Below the pieces are notes generated by a model. That model had not been told where the DNA came from. It searched no databases and worked only from the letters and a program-made list of their open reading frames with translations. This document shows positions 23,071 to 35,278 of a stretch of DNA of 64,000 nt, in pieces. The stretch spans positions 62,001 to 126,000 of the forward strand of contig MU385775.1 in the NCBI GenBank assembly GCA_022497155.1, written 5' to 3'. The translations under genes and the position numbers were made by a program. How positions within the stretch are numbered: position 1 is the first letter of the stretch; each line of letters begins with the position of its first letter. This DNA is from Whalleya microplaca. Lineage: Eukaryota > Ascomycota > Sordariomycetes > Xylariales > Xylariaceae.

Positions 23071-24642
23071 ATATTACTAGTAAAATTATTAACATAAAAA
23101 GGAAAAGGAAAAAAAAAAGCAAGCCTAATAAGGCCTGTTAGAAATCACTATATACATAAAGTGGGGTAACTTAGTTATTTAGGTGATTATAGCGTTTATA
23201 TACCCCACTTAATCTTAATCTTAATCCTAGTTTTAACTAGTCCCGATTCGGCCGTAATAATTTTTAAATTTTAAAGCTTAAATCATTATAATTTTAACCG
23301 ATTTCACCGTATTTTTAACCACGTTAATTATTATCACGGTAATTTAAGCTTATTTAATTAAACATAATAAAAAATAAAATATACTTACCCTTTAATATAT
23401 GTTATTAATAAATAAATGTATTACTTTTTACTTTTATATAATTATTTAAAGTGTTATTAACTTTTTTAATAATATAATTAATAAAAGTTTTAAAAAGGTT
23501 TAATTACGTTAATATAATAATAAAATTTAAACGCGCGCATAATTTTATTTATATTATAAATCCACTTAATTTTATAACTTAATTAACTTAATTTTAGCTT
23601 AAGGTAATCTAATGATAAAGCGTGATTAATAATGCACGGACTTCGTAGCTAATTAAATAAAGTGAGGTGGCTATTATATTAAATATTTACGCATTTCCCG
23701 TAGTTTTAAATCTTTAGCTTTATTACATTATATTAATTAAGTAAAAAGTATAGCTATTATTATTATAGCTAGTTCCCGTGATAATTTAACTCTTTAAAAA
23801 AATTAAATTTTTAATATAATAACGCTAATATTATTAAATTTAATTATAATAATTACTCCCGTAATAATCGGTATAATTACTTTATAAAAAACATTTTAAT
23901 AAAAAAAGTATATTTATTAATTAATTAAAAGTATTAATTACGGAAGGTACGTATTAACAGGGTGTGCACGGACCACCTATTATTACGTACTCCCGTATAT
24001 TAATTAGTAATAGTAAAATAGCCACCGCCCGGCGGGGTGTCACGTATTATAAGGGTTAAGGTGGCTTAGCGACCTAATTTTTATATATTTTATATAATAT
24101 TAAAATGAAGAAAAAAGGAAGGAATCTAAGCTAAAAAGTCGGCCGAGAAATTTACCATACATGTTAAGTGTAAGGCCTAAGCTGTGATTACATAATGCGC
24201 ACGGACCACACCTTAATCCTATGCTTAACCTATGCCATAACACGGGGCACCCGGCTTAAGTTTTTTAAATAATTCCTATAGTCCGAAATAACTTTCCTCC
24301 TTATTTATTTATAAATATATAATTAATACTTATATTAAAGCCCTGCCTTTAGCTATAATAGCCTATATGTGAGTGTATTAAAAAAAGTTATCACTAGTTT
24401 AAGTTATAATCACCGTGATAATAACGGATTTTATAATGAAAATAGCCGTTTTATAATAAGGATTACGTAAACTTAAAAACCGATATAAATAATAGCTAAT
24501 AAATAATAACTAATATTAAAAAAACGAAAATAATAAGCTTTAACATTATATTATATAATTAATTTAACGAATCATTAATATTTATTTATTATATATTAAA
24601 ACGTAACGGTTAAAAGTCGGAAAATATTTTAATTATACGCGG
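23071..24642. repeat. AT-rich remnant with right arm of inverted repeat C
   Basis: The right arm (24033-24243) is the inverted counterpart of 18546-18760. Inverted matches to the kinase-gene 3' end occur at 23292-23323 and 24417-24447. Stretch 23610-24030 interrupts the arm relative to the left side and may be another insertion, because short inverted blocks (TGCACGGAC and GTCCGTGCA, GTGGCTATT and AATAGCCAC) lie near its ends. No gene. Confidence 0.6.
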
Positions 24643-24895
24643 TGTCACGGCATAAGCTTATGGGGTGTTATAAGGTCCTTATAAGCTCCCTATAACTATA
24701 ATATACCTTAAGCCCTTTATATATAACTTATTAAACCACATGTTTAATTAAATAGCTTAAGTAATTAGGTAAGGAGGTTTTTTTAAGTCAGGCTATTATA
24801 TAATAATTAGCTGACCTTTTATTTCTTACTTTATAATTTTTAGTAATATATATTTATTATATAACACGCGCCGCCTTTTTCCTTAAGCCGTTATA
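24643..24895 (+). repeat. A2 5' LTR
   Basis: 253 bp; starts TGTCACGGCATAAGC and ends GCCGTTATA. It is 9 bp longer than the A1 LTRs. Confidence 0.88.
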
Positions 24896-25656
24896 TAATT
24901 ATAAGGTTTTTTAGCGTTAAATTTAGCTAATTTCGCTATCGAATTAATTTAGCGTTTTTTTTAATTAGCGTGGTTAATTAATTACCCGTTAATTTTTTTT
25001 TTCGATTAGCAGCTTAGCCTTTTTTTTATTAAGTGTTATAATATTTTCACTTTAGCTAGTTATACTTTTTTATGCGATAGCGAGGTCCTTTTTAGCTTTT
25101 TAAGTAGCTAGTAAAATATATTAATAATTAATAGCTTTGCTTTAAAAATTATTAGTTAAGTTTACTAGCAGTTAATTAAGTTAATAATTTTTTAACGTGG
25201 TCGGTAAAATCTCCCGTTAGTTACCTTTTATTCTTACGCCGTTACCTTTATATATTTAATAAGCCAGCTTTTTTATAGCAGGATATACTTAAGACCTTAG
25301 TTAACCCCGTTATAATTAGTGCTTAATCTAGTCCGGTTCGTGTTATATGTCGGATATTCTTTTATTCGATTTTTCGATTTGGTTCGTGCGAACGTAAGGC
25401 CGAAAATTTCGTCTTTTTTTTTTTTATAGCGGCAATAGCTTTTATTAGCAGTAATAAGTTTAACGTTACTTTTTAAGCCTTACGTGCTAAATTTACTTTT
25501 AAATTTAATATTTATGTCGGCGTATTAAAAGTTAATTATAAAAGTTACGTTTAATAGCTTTAAGCCGATAAAACCTTTATCGAATTTAAGTTCGGTATTA
25601 TAAAAACTACTTATAGTGTTTTATTATTTAAGTAACTACGCCCTCGATTAATTCTT

Positions 25657-26163
25657 TTAGATTTTCCTGCCTTATTAAGCCCGTTAGATTTTAATATCTG
25701 GATTTTTTAGGTTGCCGGCAAATTAGAAATTAATAGCGAAATAATCGGATTGCCTTAAGTTAAGTTTTATTATATATACGCTTGCCTTAAGCCTAAGGTA
25801 TAATATATTGTCTTTTTTATTATAGCTTACATATAAAAAAGCGGCGTTTAAGATTACTAGATTATTTTAAATATTTTAAAGTTAATTTACGCCGACCCGA
25901 ATAAAGTTACGCGAGCGGTAGCTAAGCTTTAATTTATTATATAAAGTTTTAACGAGTTTATTTATATTTTTTTGGTATAGTAATACCGATAGACCTGGGA
26001 AGCTAGTAAAATAAACTTTTTTAAAAAGTACCGGATTAACTGTTTGCGTTACGCCGTAAATAATAAACTAAAACAGAAACTTTTTAAAAGAGATTTAATA
26101 CCGAATATTTATAACGAATTTGTTTTATAGCTTTATTAATAGTTAGGCTTTTATGTTTTAGCT
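25657..26163 (+). pseudogene. gag-like remnant in A2
   Basis: One continuous forward frame of about 169 codons, with no length shift, is interrupted by more than ten stops. All of them are TAA or TAG, as expected when CAA/CAG glutamine codons are converted by RIP. Readable segments include AGKLEINSEI, YADPNKVTRAVAKL and SFNEF, in an order reminiscent of fungal retrotransposon gag proteins. Non-functional. Confidence 0.6.
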
Positions 26164-26532
26164 CCTTGTAATTCTAGTATTATAGATATTTTTATTGGCA
26201 TTATTTACGTATATAATGCTAAAGCCGAAGTAATGTCCGAAGATATTTCCGAAGGCGGTATTTAGCTACTTAAAATTATATTACTTTAAATTCCCGATAG
26301 CCCGATAGCTATATTTAGTATTTACGAGAAACGTTATATTAAAAAGCGTTTTTAATAATGCTAACGTTATAATAATATAACTTACGATATTGCGAAATGC
26401 CTATTATTATTATATAAATCGAACTTTTATAAGTTACTTACTGATAATAAGGTTATAAGTTAGATTTTAAGGGGGTAAATAAGTTATAACAGCTATATAA
26501 TAGCAAGTGTGTGACTTTATAATGGTCGATAC

Positions 26533-26830
26533 TGTAATAAGGCAGGGGATTACGGGTATTAACAGCAGCTTAGGAGCTATTAAAAGCCCCCTAAAGCCAC
26601 GTTACAGGGTATTTATAAGGCACTCCATAAGGTACTTTATAAGACAATTTACAGTAAATTATATACCTATATTTAGCTGACCTTTTCTTTTATATCTTTT
26701 TTATTTTTTACTATAAATATTACTAAATAGTTAGACAGTTATATACATATAGCTTTAGCAATTATTATACATTTATTTTTGACTTGATATATTTTACTTT
26801 CGCTTTATTTTAATACCCTGTCCTAAAACA
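26533..26830 (+). repeat. B2 5' LTR
   Basis: 298 bp; TGTAATAAGGCAGGGG at the start and CCTAAAACA at the end. Confidence 0.88.
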
Positions 26831-27355
26831 TTTAGCTTACTCCCGGACAAGCCTTAATTTTCTTGCCTTTTAATTAATCGAGTAAAATAGTCCTTTTATA
26901 TTATAAGTTACGGAGGCATAAAATTTATTAGTAATAGCCACTTAAAATATATCTATTATTAGACTTACTTTTATATATAAATATTCCATTTTATCCGATA
27001 GCTACCTGTTTTTTATATAAATCGAATTAAGCTATATACTCGATCGATAGCCAGCTAATTGCTTTATTTATATATTACATTTATATTACTTATCACCTAT
27101 AATTTATAATTTTTTTTTTTTTTTATATATTAGGATATTAGGAATATAAAGCGCGATAATACTAGAAATATTAAACCATATATTTTTACATATAAACCTG
27201 TTTATTTTTATATAAATAACGGTAATAAGCTAATTATGCTATTAATATATAGCTAAATATAGCCAGCTATTAATACGTATATAATTTATATAAATAACAA
27301 TATCGGATAATACTTTTATATATTTTAATATATTTTATTACTTAAATACTACTTT

Positions 27356-27720
27356 TAGTAGTAAGGGAGGCTATTAACTGCTGCTGTTAATAACTGTAGC
27401 TAACTAACCTGCTATTACCTGCTAACCTGCTATTACCTACTGACCTGCTGTTAGCTGCTAGGGAGGCTTACAGGGAGGTTACCTGACCTGACCTGCTGCT
27501 GCTAATAGCTGTGGCTAGCTGACCTGTTGTCACCTGACCTAACCTGCTGCTGCTGATAGCTGTGGCTAGCTGACCTGTTGTCACCTGACTTGCTGCTGCT
27601 GCTGATAGCTGTGGCTATCTGACCTGTTGAAAGCCGTGGCTAGCTGTGGCTAGCTGACCTGTTGTTATCTGACCTGCTGCTGCTGCTGATAGCTGTGGCT
27701 ATCTGACCTGTTACCCTAAG
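27356..27720. repeat. minisatellite inside B2
   Basis: Tandem GCTGATAGCTGTGGCTAGCT and GACCTGTTGTCACCTGACCT blocks, the reverse complement of the B1 array at 19497-19885. Less RIP-altered than the flanks. Confidence 0.9.
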
Positions 27721-27855
27721 GTCCCTGGGGTGAAAATTTTTTTTTTTTTCAGATCTGAAGGTCAGGCATTTAAGTGTAAGGCGTGTTTTCATTTTTTTTT
27801 TTTCTTTTTCAGATTTTTCAGCTGCGTAAACGCTAGCTGAAAAATTAGGGAGGGA

Positions 27856-28153
27856 TATAATGGGGCAGGGGATTACGGGTATTAATAATAGCTTAAAAAC
27901 TATTAAAAGCCCCCTAAAGCCACGTTATAAAATATTTATAAAGCATTTTATAAGGCACTTTATAAAATAATTTATAGTAGATTATATACCTATATTTAGC
28001 TGACCTTTTTCTTTATATTTTCTTTACTTTTTACTATAAATATTACTAAATAGTTAGACAGTTATATATATATAGCTCTGGCAGTTATTATACACTTATT
28101 TTTAACTTGATATATTTTACTTTCGCTTCACCTTAACACCTTATCCCAAGATA
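27856..28153 (+). repeat. B2 3' LTR
   Basis: 298 bp; RIP-altered ends (TA...TA), preceded by the purine tract AGGGAGGGA. Confidence 0.88.
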
Positions 28154-28406
28154 ATACTAGGTGGTTATAAAGGAATATAATAGATTAATTAAATTTTATA
28201 AAAGACTTAATTTTTAAAATTTTAATAAATTTATTTAGTACTAATGTTAAGGCATATATAAATTTAGTGTGCTATAATATAAGGGTAAATAAAGTCGAAA
28301 AATTACCTTTTTAAAGCAGTGGTAATTAAGTTAATCCCTATATATATTAAGTGCGTTATAAGCTAATAGTTATTAGTTATTATATATAATGGATTTAAGG
28401 AGATAA

Positions 28407-28659
28407 TGTTATAACATAAGCTTATAGGATGTTATAAAGTCTTTATAAGCTCCTTATAACTATAATATACCCTAAGCCCTTTATACGTGACTTATTAAAC
28501 CATATGCTTAATTAAATAACTTAAGTAATTAAGTAAAGAGGGTTTTTTAAGTTAAGTTATTATATAATAATTAGCTAACCTTTTACTCCTTACCTTATAA
28601 TTTTCAGTAATACACACTTATTACGTAACATGCGCTGCCTTTTTTTTTAAGCCGTTATA
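28407..28659 (+). repeat. A2 3' LTR
   Basis: 253 bp; pairs with 24643-24895 and is followed directly by the CGCGG duplication. Confidence 0.88.
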
Positions 28660-29701
28660 CGCGGTAATAATAATGCGTACTTTAATTACACTTAAACCTT
28701 TAGTGTAAATATATATTAATGTATTTTAAAAAAAAATCCTTTTTTATTATACGCATTTATATAAAATATATTAACAGCTTCGGCGAAAAGTAATTTAAAA
28801 AAGTTAAAAAGGTTAAAAGGCAAGCGTTAAATTATAATACCCTTAAAAAATCTAATTTATATCTAAAAAATTAATTTCCCGTTAAGAGTTAGGTTAAATT
28901 ACTTAAATAAAACAACGAGTGAGTTTAAACCGAACAACCTTTTAATTAGTTTTTCGTGTAATAATTACATTGTTTTACTAGCTTATACGTTTATCTCGTG
29001 ACAACCATGTGTAAAATGTCATATTAATACCAACGGATATATTCTTGTCTCTTGAAAGGAAAGACTACTAAGGACCATCCTGTTGCAATCCTACAACGAA
29101 CACCAATATATATACAGGCATGCGTATAAATACTAGGCTGTCTATATGACAATGGCCATAATGTTAGCATGAGGACAATATCAATGTTCTGCCACGCCTT
29201 TACTTCTGATTTTATAGCATTCCGTGGCAACGGAAAACTCCTTATTATCAGCTAATTTCTCGGCTAACTTAAACTTCTGCTGTCAATAGTTGGAAAACTA
29301 CCACAAGCTTAAAATTCTTGATAATAATACAGTAGATGTATCTTATAAAACTATGTAGATTATAGATACATACATACCCTAGATCTTTCTATCATTTGAA
29401 CTTTGCCTATACAAAAAGCAGGCATCGTTGCTTCAGCGCCGACAGTAATGAGGCCTATACCTTAGTCCGTAAGAATCAGCTGGCAAATGTGTAGGTATCG
29501 ATTTGATAATCTGAGGGTGCACAGCAAATACACAAAAGACTCCTACAGCAACGTATTAGCCCATCAATAATATTACATAGATAGGCTCCTGAATACCCCG
29601 AAGATGACCGAGAAAGGGTTCGACATTCCTGGCGCCGCAGCGCTCATGTGCAATTCGCTGATATCACCCCTACGAGCATTGGGTCGTTAGTTTAAAAATG
29701 T
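28660..29701. other. right border of AT-rich island
   Basis: AT-rich sequence to about 29,000, then base composition returns to normal. No coding signal; 3' flank of the esterase gene. Confidence 0.6.
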
Positions 29702-31566
29702 TCAAACGTCAATGGGAAACGAAATCACTAACCCACAACTCCAACTCCCTGCATCGTCGACATTCCCCTGGCCGTCCCATCTCGCCATCTGTGGATATGG
29801 ACAGAGTGGGCGTTGCCTCAGCACGCCCGACTGCAAATCGACCGACTCCTTCCACGTAGTCGCGACGATCTGGTCGACTGGGACATCCTTCTCAACCCAG
29901 TCCATGAGCGCGAGGAGAGCATCATGTGCCGCATCATTGTAACCGGGTACGGAAAAAGTATCGTTCCCCAGCACAGAAGCCTGCGAGGCGCCTCCGAAAG
30001 CCCACGGTGCATCCACGGGCGTCATCCAGCAGTGCTGCATACTATAGTACCAAGAGTTAGCCTGTGATTTTTTCTTTTTAGACAGACCAGCGGAGACTGG
30101 GGAGTTCTAGAAAAAGCCACTGGAAGTTGAAGGCTCCACTATATATATTTCAAAGAGCGTTTCAGAAAAGGGGTATAAGGTTCAACAACTCACCCAGGCA
30201 CAAGGAAGTATCGGAAGAAACCCCGCGTCACCTCCGCATCGCCACCCATGGCATGCACGACGTTATCGTAATACCAATTCGACCCGCGCGTAGGCACAAG
30301 CCCGTCCGCCGTCCCATGGTACATGAGCACCTTGCCACCACGGTCGCGGAACGCAGTCAGGTTCGCGCCGGCGGCAGTGGCGGCGCCAGGATCGAGCAGG
30401 TCGGCGCGCTCCACGGCGCTATCATTGAAATCTTGCATCGTGAAGGCCGCGTCGTCGTACAGGAAGTACCGCGCGTAGCCGATGCCGTACGGGCTCGCGT
30501 CGGAGTAGTTGAGCACGGCCGACATCTGCGCTTCGGAGCCCGGCCACAGGCCCGTGTACAGGAACGTGCCGTCGGGAGCCACCCAGTCGCTGTAGACGTT
30601 CTGCAGGGTCGCGACCTGTGACTCGGTGAGGCAGGCCGATGCGTTGGCGCCCGCTCCGCCGCAGGTTAGCGCCGCGTAGTCGAGCTTGCATTGGAGCGGC
30701 AGGCTCACTATCCCGTCGGAGACCCCGTCGATCGCGTCGCATTGCTTGACGACCTCGCCGCCGATCGCCGGTAGAAGTTCCCAGGGGATGTGCTTCGGGT
30801 CCTCGGCCGGCCAGTTATACGTTGCTACCTGCGTTACCCACGTGTTTAGATGGCTTGTGTACCAGGCTGCGGCGCCGACGAGGACGCCGTCGAAACTCTG
30901 CGGGTAGAGCTGAAGCTCCTTCAGTCCCTGTCGCCCGCCGGTCGAGCAGCCGCTATAATACGAGTAGCGGATCACATTTAGATAGTACGCCACTGTGAGC
31001 CTCTTCCCGATCGTAACGGCGCCGTGCATAGCGCGCCAGCCCCAATCCGTCTTGGTCTCGGGGTTGCCAAGCGCCCAGCTCACGTCGTCGGTAGTGGAAT
31101 TATGCCCCGTGTCCGTAGAGACAACCGCAAATCCGTAGCGGATGCCGGCGCCCATGTCGAGCCAATTAATACCTCCTCCAAAGCCGCCATTGCCGACGGC
31201 GAGGAACCGACTGTTCCACTCGGCGGGCAGAAACAGGCCAAAACGGTACGTAGACGTCGCCGACGAGGCGACGATGACGGTGACAGCACATAGCGCGGGC
31301 AGGTTCGTAGGCTGGATCGGGTAGTTGAGATCGAGCGGACCGTCTCCATAAGTGCTACCTGCGCTCACAGCCTCAACCTTCTCTATCTTTGCATTTGACG
31401 GTAGGACAGCACCGAAGCTCGCGATATCACATGCGACGGTGGTCTTTATGCGGTCTTCAGCTGTCACTGCCATGGCAAACCAGGCTAGGATGATGGCGCC
31501 ATGGAGTTGGAGAAGACCGTAACATATATAACGGCGCATTATTATCATGACGTTTATTTTACACAA
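29702..31566 (-). CDS. secreted tannase/feruloyl esterase family hydrolase
   Basis: Exons 31566-30194 and 30041-29702 give up to 570 residues; the 152-nt intron uses GTGAGT and CTATAG and restores G-MQHCW. Family PF07519: alpha/beta hydrolase releasing phenolic acids (gallate, ferulate) from tannins or cell-wall esters. The nucleophile lies in GCSTGGRQG (Ser208), the acid in HGTADGLVP (Asp421) and the base in MQHCW (His461). Cys207 and Cys462 are the neighbouring pair that forms the CS-D-HC disulphide in this family. A Ca-site-like CDAIDGVSDG (276-285) follows the lid region. A hydrophobic N terminus indicates secretion. The start is uncertain: ATG at 31566, 31548 or 31539, the last giving the neatest signal peptide. 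Substrate cannot be assigned. Confidence 0.9.
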
Positions 31567-32528
31567 CAGTGAGGCGGTGGATTAGCGAAGCAGAAGCTCG
31601 CGAAGGAACTAGGGCTGGGTCTAGCATTTCAGGCTCAATTCGAGGCTTATTATATACCCTCCGCTTCGACAGACCAAGCTGACAGGTCGCATGGATGTGA
31701 CTGCGAGATAAGTATTTCGTGGCACTATTGAGTGCGAGATCCGTAACGGGACCAGAACACCGGTGTTGCAAGAGGAATCTAGACCGGGGGGTTGGTGTGG
31801 CACCAATATTCCGTTCTACTTCTACCTGTAGTCGATCGTCATGTGTCTCGGCCAGCCTGCATACGACTTGGCTCTTGGTGCGGGGTTTCTTTCCGAAGAG
31901 CCCTTGCAGCACAGGAGATTTTGGGGTAGAACTCGGTCATTTTCATCTATCTCGTGCTTTCTTTGGATATAGATATTAATTAATCTAGTGAAGCTGAATG
32001 AGAGATTGATACGCCCGGATTGCCATGATGTGTAAGGTGGAGATGTACAACTGGTTGAAGAGACATAATACAGATTTTCAACCCACACGTCATCCTAACT
32101 CGTCATGATGATTATTGCCACACTTTCAGAATATTTTGGGGTGTCTAGATGTCTGTTCTTGAGCTGATATTTCTGGTTCGGTCCCTTCATAAGCAGCTAT
32201 AATACAGTTTTGACAGCCATGGTGAGACGCAGTCGTCAGCCGCCTGAAGTCTAATAGTGCCACTAGACTAGCTGTTTGCGGGGATATTGCTGGACCATAA
32301 GAACTTTATAGTTAATTGGATATTTTTAGAAATATAAGATGTACTATCTGCTTTGGCCTTGTGAGGTATTGGACAGAGCTATAGCTAGAACGGGTGGTCT
32401 ATCTACTTGTCATGGCCGGATATGACTGTCGCTCTAAAGGTACGGTCCTATTTTCTCTAAGCGATAGCGAAATTCAAATGCCCACGAAAACCTCACCAAA
32501 CTTCCCATGTTCAACGTAAGCAGACATT
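31567..32528. other. intergenic region
   Basis: Promoter side of the leftward esterase and 3' flank of the MFS gene. No coding signal was identified. Confidence 0.6.
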
Positions 32529-34282
32529 TCACAGCTTATACAACCTCGGTACGGCCCCATCTCCCGCATCCCTCAAGATCTTGGCGTTCCTGCGCCCATA
32601 AAACACCCTCAACGCCAACGCCCCCACAGTGACAACAACCAGCATGGCACAGTTAACCCCGTGCCCCGTTGGGTACCCCCTGGTTGCCTCATCAGCCTTG
32701 TAGATCCAGACACCGGGGATCTGGCCCAGGCCGGCGCCGATGCTGACGTTGAGGGCGACGGCGAGCCCGATGCTGGCCGTGCTCCACATGTTGGAGGTCA
32801 GCCAGCCCAGCATGGGCGGGATGCAGGCGAAGGCGCCCGCCGTGCCGACGATCAGGCAGCCGTACCGGCTCCTGTACGCATCGGCGGGCAGGACCGCCGA
32901 GGCTAGGAAGCCGGCTGCGCCGACGGCGGATATACCCGCGGTGTGGTAGCCGCGCATATTGAAGTGGTCTGCCGACCACGAGACGAGAATTTGGACGACT
33001 ATTGAATTTGGAGCGTTAGAGTCAGCTTTGGGTTCTAACTAGCTGGTTAAGGATGGCAAAGAGGGGATCACGGAAGCAGGGTCGATATTACCATAAGCGA
33101 CGGCCCAAGGAGGAACGGTCAAGAGCTGCGCTTGCAGATCGACATATCCCAGGCCAGAAACAATGCTCGGTGTAAACAAGCTCAACGAGCTGAATGGCAG
33201 TGAGACAGCAAAATAAATAGCATAATGCCCATACAATCGCCAATCCACTAGCGTCTTCTTCGCGTCCTCCCAGGTCATGGCGGCTGCAGAGCCCTGGGCG
33301 CCTTCGAGGTACAGTCGTTGTGCCGCTAGGTCTTTTTCGCTCTCGGAAAGCCAGTGGGCGCTCTCGGGGTAGTCCGGAAGAAAGAACCAGACAAAGAACG
33401 CGGATAGGCAAGAAGGTATGCCTTCGAGAATGAAGAGCCAACGCCATGCTGATAAATCATGGACCCTATTCATATGGCCTACTCCGTAGGCTATGGCTCC
33501 GCCAAAAGCACCTGCAAGGGTCGCGCTTGCGAGAATGAAGGCTACGCGTACGCTGCGTTCATCGGTTTTGTACTATTGTAACACATGATTAGGTATCTTT
33601 CACTTGGCAATGAAGTTTCCGGGACGCCTAAGGGAAGTGGTTGGAATCTATTCCCTTGAATTTTCAATCAATTGGAATATCACTCGGTCCGTACTCACCC
33701 AGAAAGTCAAGTAGTACACCAATCCAGGAAACAGTCCCGCTTCAAAAACACCCAACAAGAACCGTACACCCGTGACCTGCTCAGAAGTCTTTGTCCCGCC
33801 GACCCCCATTGTGATAGCACCCCAGGCGAACATAAGGAACGCCAGCCATCTGCTCGGGCGTAATTTCTTCAGGAGAATGTTGCTGGGTACCTCGAACAGG
33901 AAATATCCAATCAGGAAAACCATAAGCGCGATGTTGAATTCGTAATTCGAGGCCCCAGTTTCTGTCTGCATGTCGTTCTTCGTGGACGAGTTGAGCACCT
34001 TCGCGTTCCCGATATTGGACCGGTCTAGATAGCACAAGAAGTAGATCGACGCGGCCAATGGCACAATGCGTTTATCTTGTCGCCATAACAAAGCACGTTC
34101 TGCCGCTGAAGAGGCGAGCACTGTGTTCGTTTCCACCTAATGTTGGATAAATTCATGAGTCGCGATGTAGCTTACAGGATTGGCATAGCAATTCCTACCT
34201 CTTTCAAGTGGTTGCCCTCATGTTCCTCGGCCACGGGACCGCTGTTCTTCTCGACATCATGTGTAGACTTTTTAGTTGCCAT
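32529..34282 (-). CDS. MFS transporter, anion:cation symporter (Dal5/allantoate permease-like)
   Basis: Four exons, 34282-34199, 34136-33699, 33572-33092 and 32998-32529, give 490 residues with introns of 62, 126 and 93 nt. The short first exon (MATKKSTHDVEK...) supplies the cytosolic N terminus. The protein has about 12 membrane spans. Family marks are FLCYLDRSNIGNAKV after TM1, GYFLFEVPSNILLKK, FLLGVFEAGLFPGLVYYLTFW, and WRWLFILEGIPS with LPDYPESAHWLSESEK before the central loop. These fungal plasma-membrane carriers take up allantoate, nicotinate, pantothenate, biotin or other organic anions with protons; the substrate here is not predictable. It follows the tannase-type esterase on the same strand, so uptake of an aromatic acid product is a possible but unproven link. 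Confidence 0.9.
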
Positions 34283-35243
34283 TGAAAATACTGAATTTAT
34301 CCCAGTCTTTCAAGCTATATGATCGAAGCTTAAGATAAGAGACGCGAAAATGAAGAATTGACTTGAATTATTCGCAGCCCACCGGAGTAGTTGATCAGAG
34401 CACTCTTACAAAGCATGAGGTGAGAAAGAGTTTACAAGCAGAGTAAAGAGACACAGCTACGGCACAGCACAGGAGGATGAACCCCCAAAACGCGGGGAAC
34501 CCTCACTATCGCGAACCATCAACCACCAACGCAGGAAATGGATGGTCGCAATGGCTCACCGCTGGAGAGCCATGGTCATGATCGGGTCCGGAACTAGTCT
34601 CGTGAGCTGCAGGTCTTGTATTACCTACTTCAAGTCGCATCGGTATATATTAAACTCGCTGATACCTTGTCAAGCTTTGCGAGATAACCGCATGGGAACG
34701 AAAACTGCCAATGAGGAGCGGGCAATGCTCACCAACCATGGCCCTCCCTGCGGGGAAAATGCACGTAGATGGTGGTTATGGAAGTGATTCGTTAGGTTTC
34801 GGTGTAGATGTCGGAGATATTCCAAGTGATTGGTGACAGCCAGCCGTCTGTCTGGGACGATCTGGTAAGTGTCCCGGTTCCCGTGCCGGTTAATATCGCG
34901 TTCGCAAGAGAGAGTGATGTTCTTTACCTTTTCGAGGGGATGCCATCTCTTATTATTTCACCACTTACCGCTATCGTTGGCGGAAACAAACTTACGCATA
35001 GGTATTGGTGTCAGCAGACTAACAAAAACTCTTTCTCTACCTATCACGGAGGCGCTGAGACTAAATCTTGTTATTGGCTGAGGTAAGATGACCGACCGCA
35101 CGGACTGCGCCCCGTCTTTCGCGAGCGCAGTCTCTCCATGGCAGAACTCGAATTTATCATCACGAGAAGCAAGCCCAATGAAGGAGTGTAGAACGTGAAT
35201 ACAGAGCGGAGGCTACCTGTCTATTGTTTTCCAACCCGGACGC

Positions 35244-35278
<35 letters not shown>

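Larger units (their letters stand above)
26533..28153 (+). mobile_element. LTR retrotransposon B2 (RIP-damaged), nested in A2
   Basis: 1,621 bp bounded by 298-bp LTRs (26533-26830 and 27856-28153) with a 4-bp duplication ATAC (26529-26532 and 28154-28157). AGGGAGGGA precedes the 3' LTR. The A2 sequence flanking the insertion rejoins when compared with intact A1, which confirms nesting. The interior (about 1.0 kb) lacks a recognisable coding frame. Confidence 0.9.
24643..28659 (+). mobile_element. LTR retrotransposon A2 (RIP-damaged, interrupted by B2)
   Basis: Bounded by 253-bp direct repeats at 24643-24895 and 28407-28659, and flanked by a perfect 5-bp duplication CGCGG (24638-24642 and 28660-28664). 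A purine tract GGATTTAAGGAGATAA abuts the 3' LTR. Without nested B2 and its duplication it is about 2.39 kb, like A1. The interior holds a gag-like frame (25657-26163) full of stops. The sequence of events is A2 insertion, then B2 into it. Confidence 0.9.

Noticed and set aside
20265..28659. Reverse transcriptase or integrase in the LTR elements
   Set aside because: The interiors (about 1.0 and 1.9 kb) are too short, and no RT or integrase motif was readable in any frame, even allowing for RIP-type stops.
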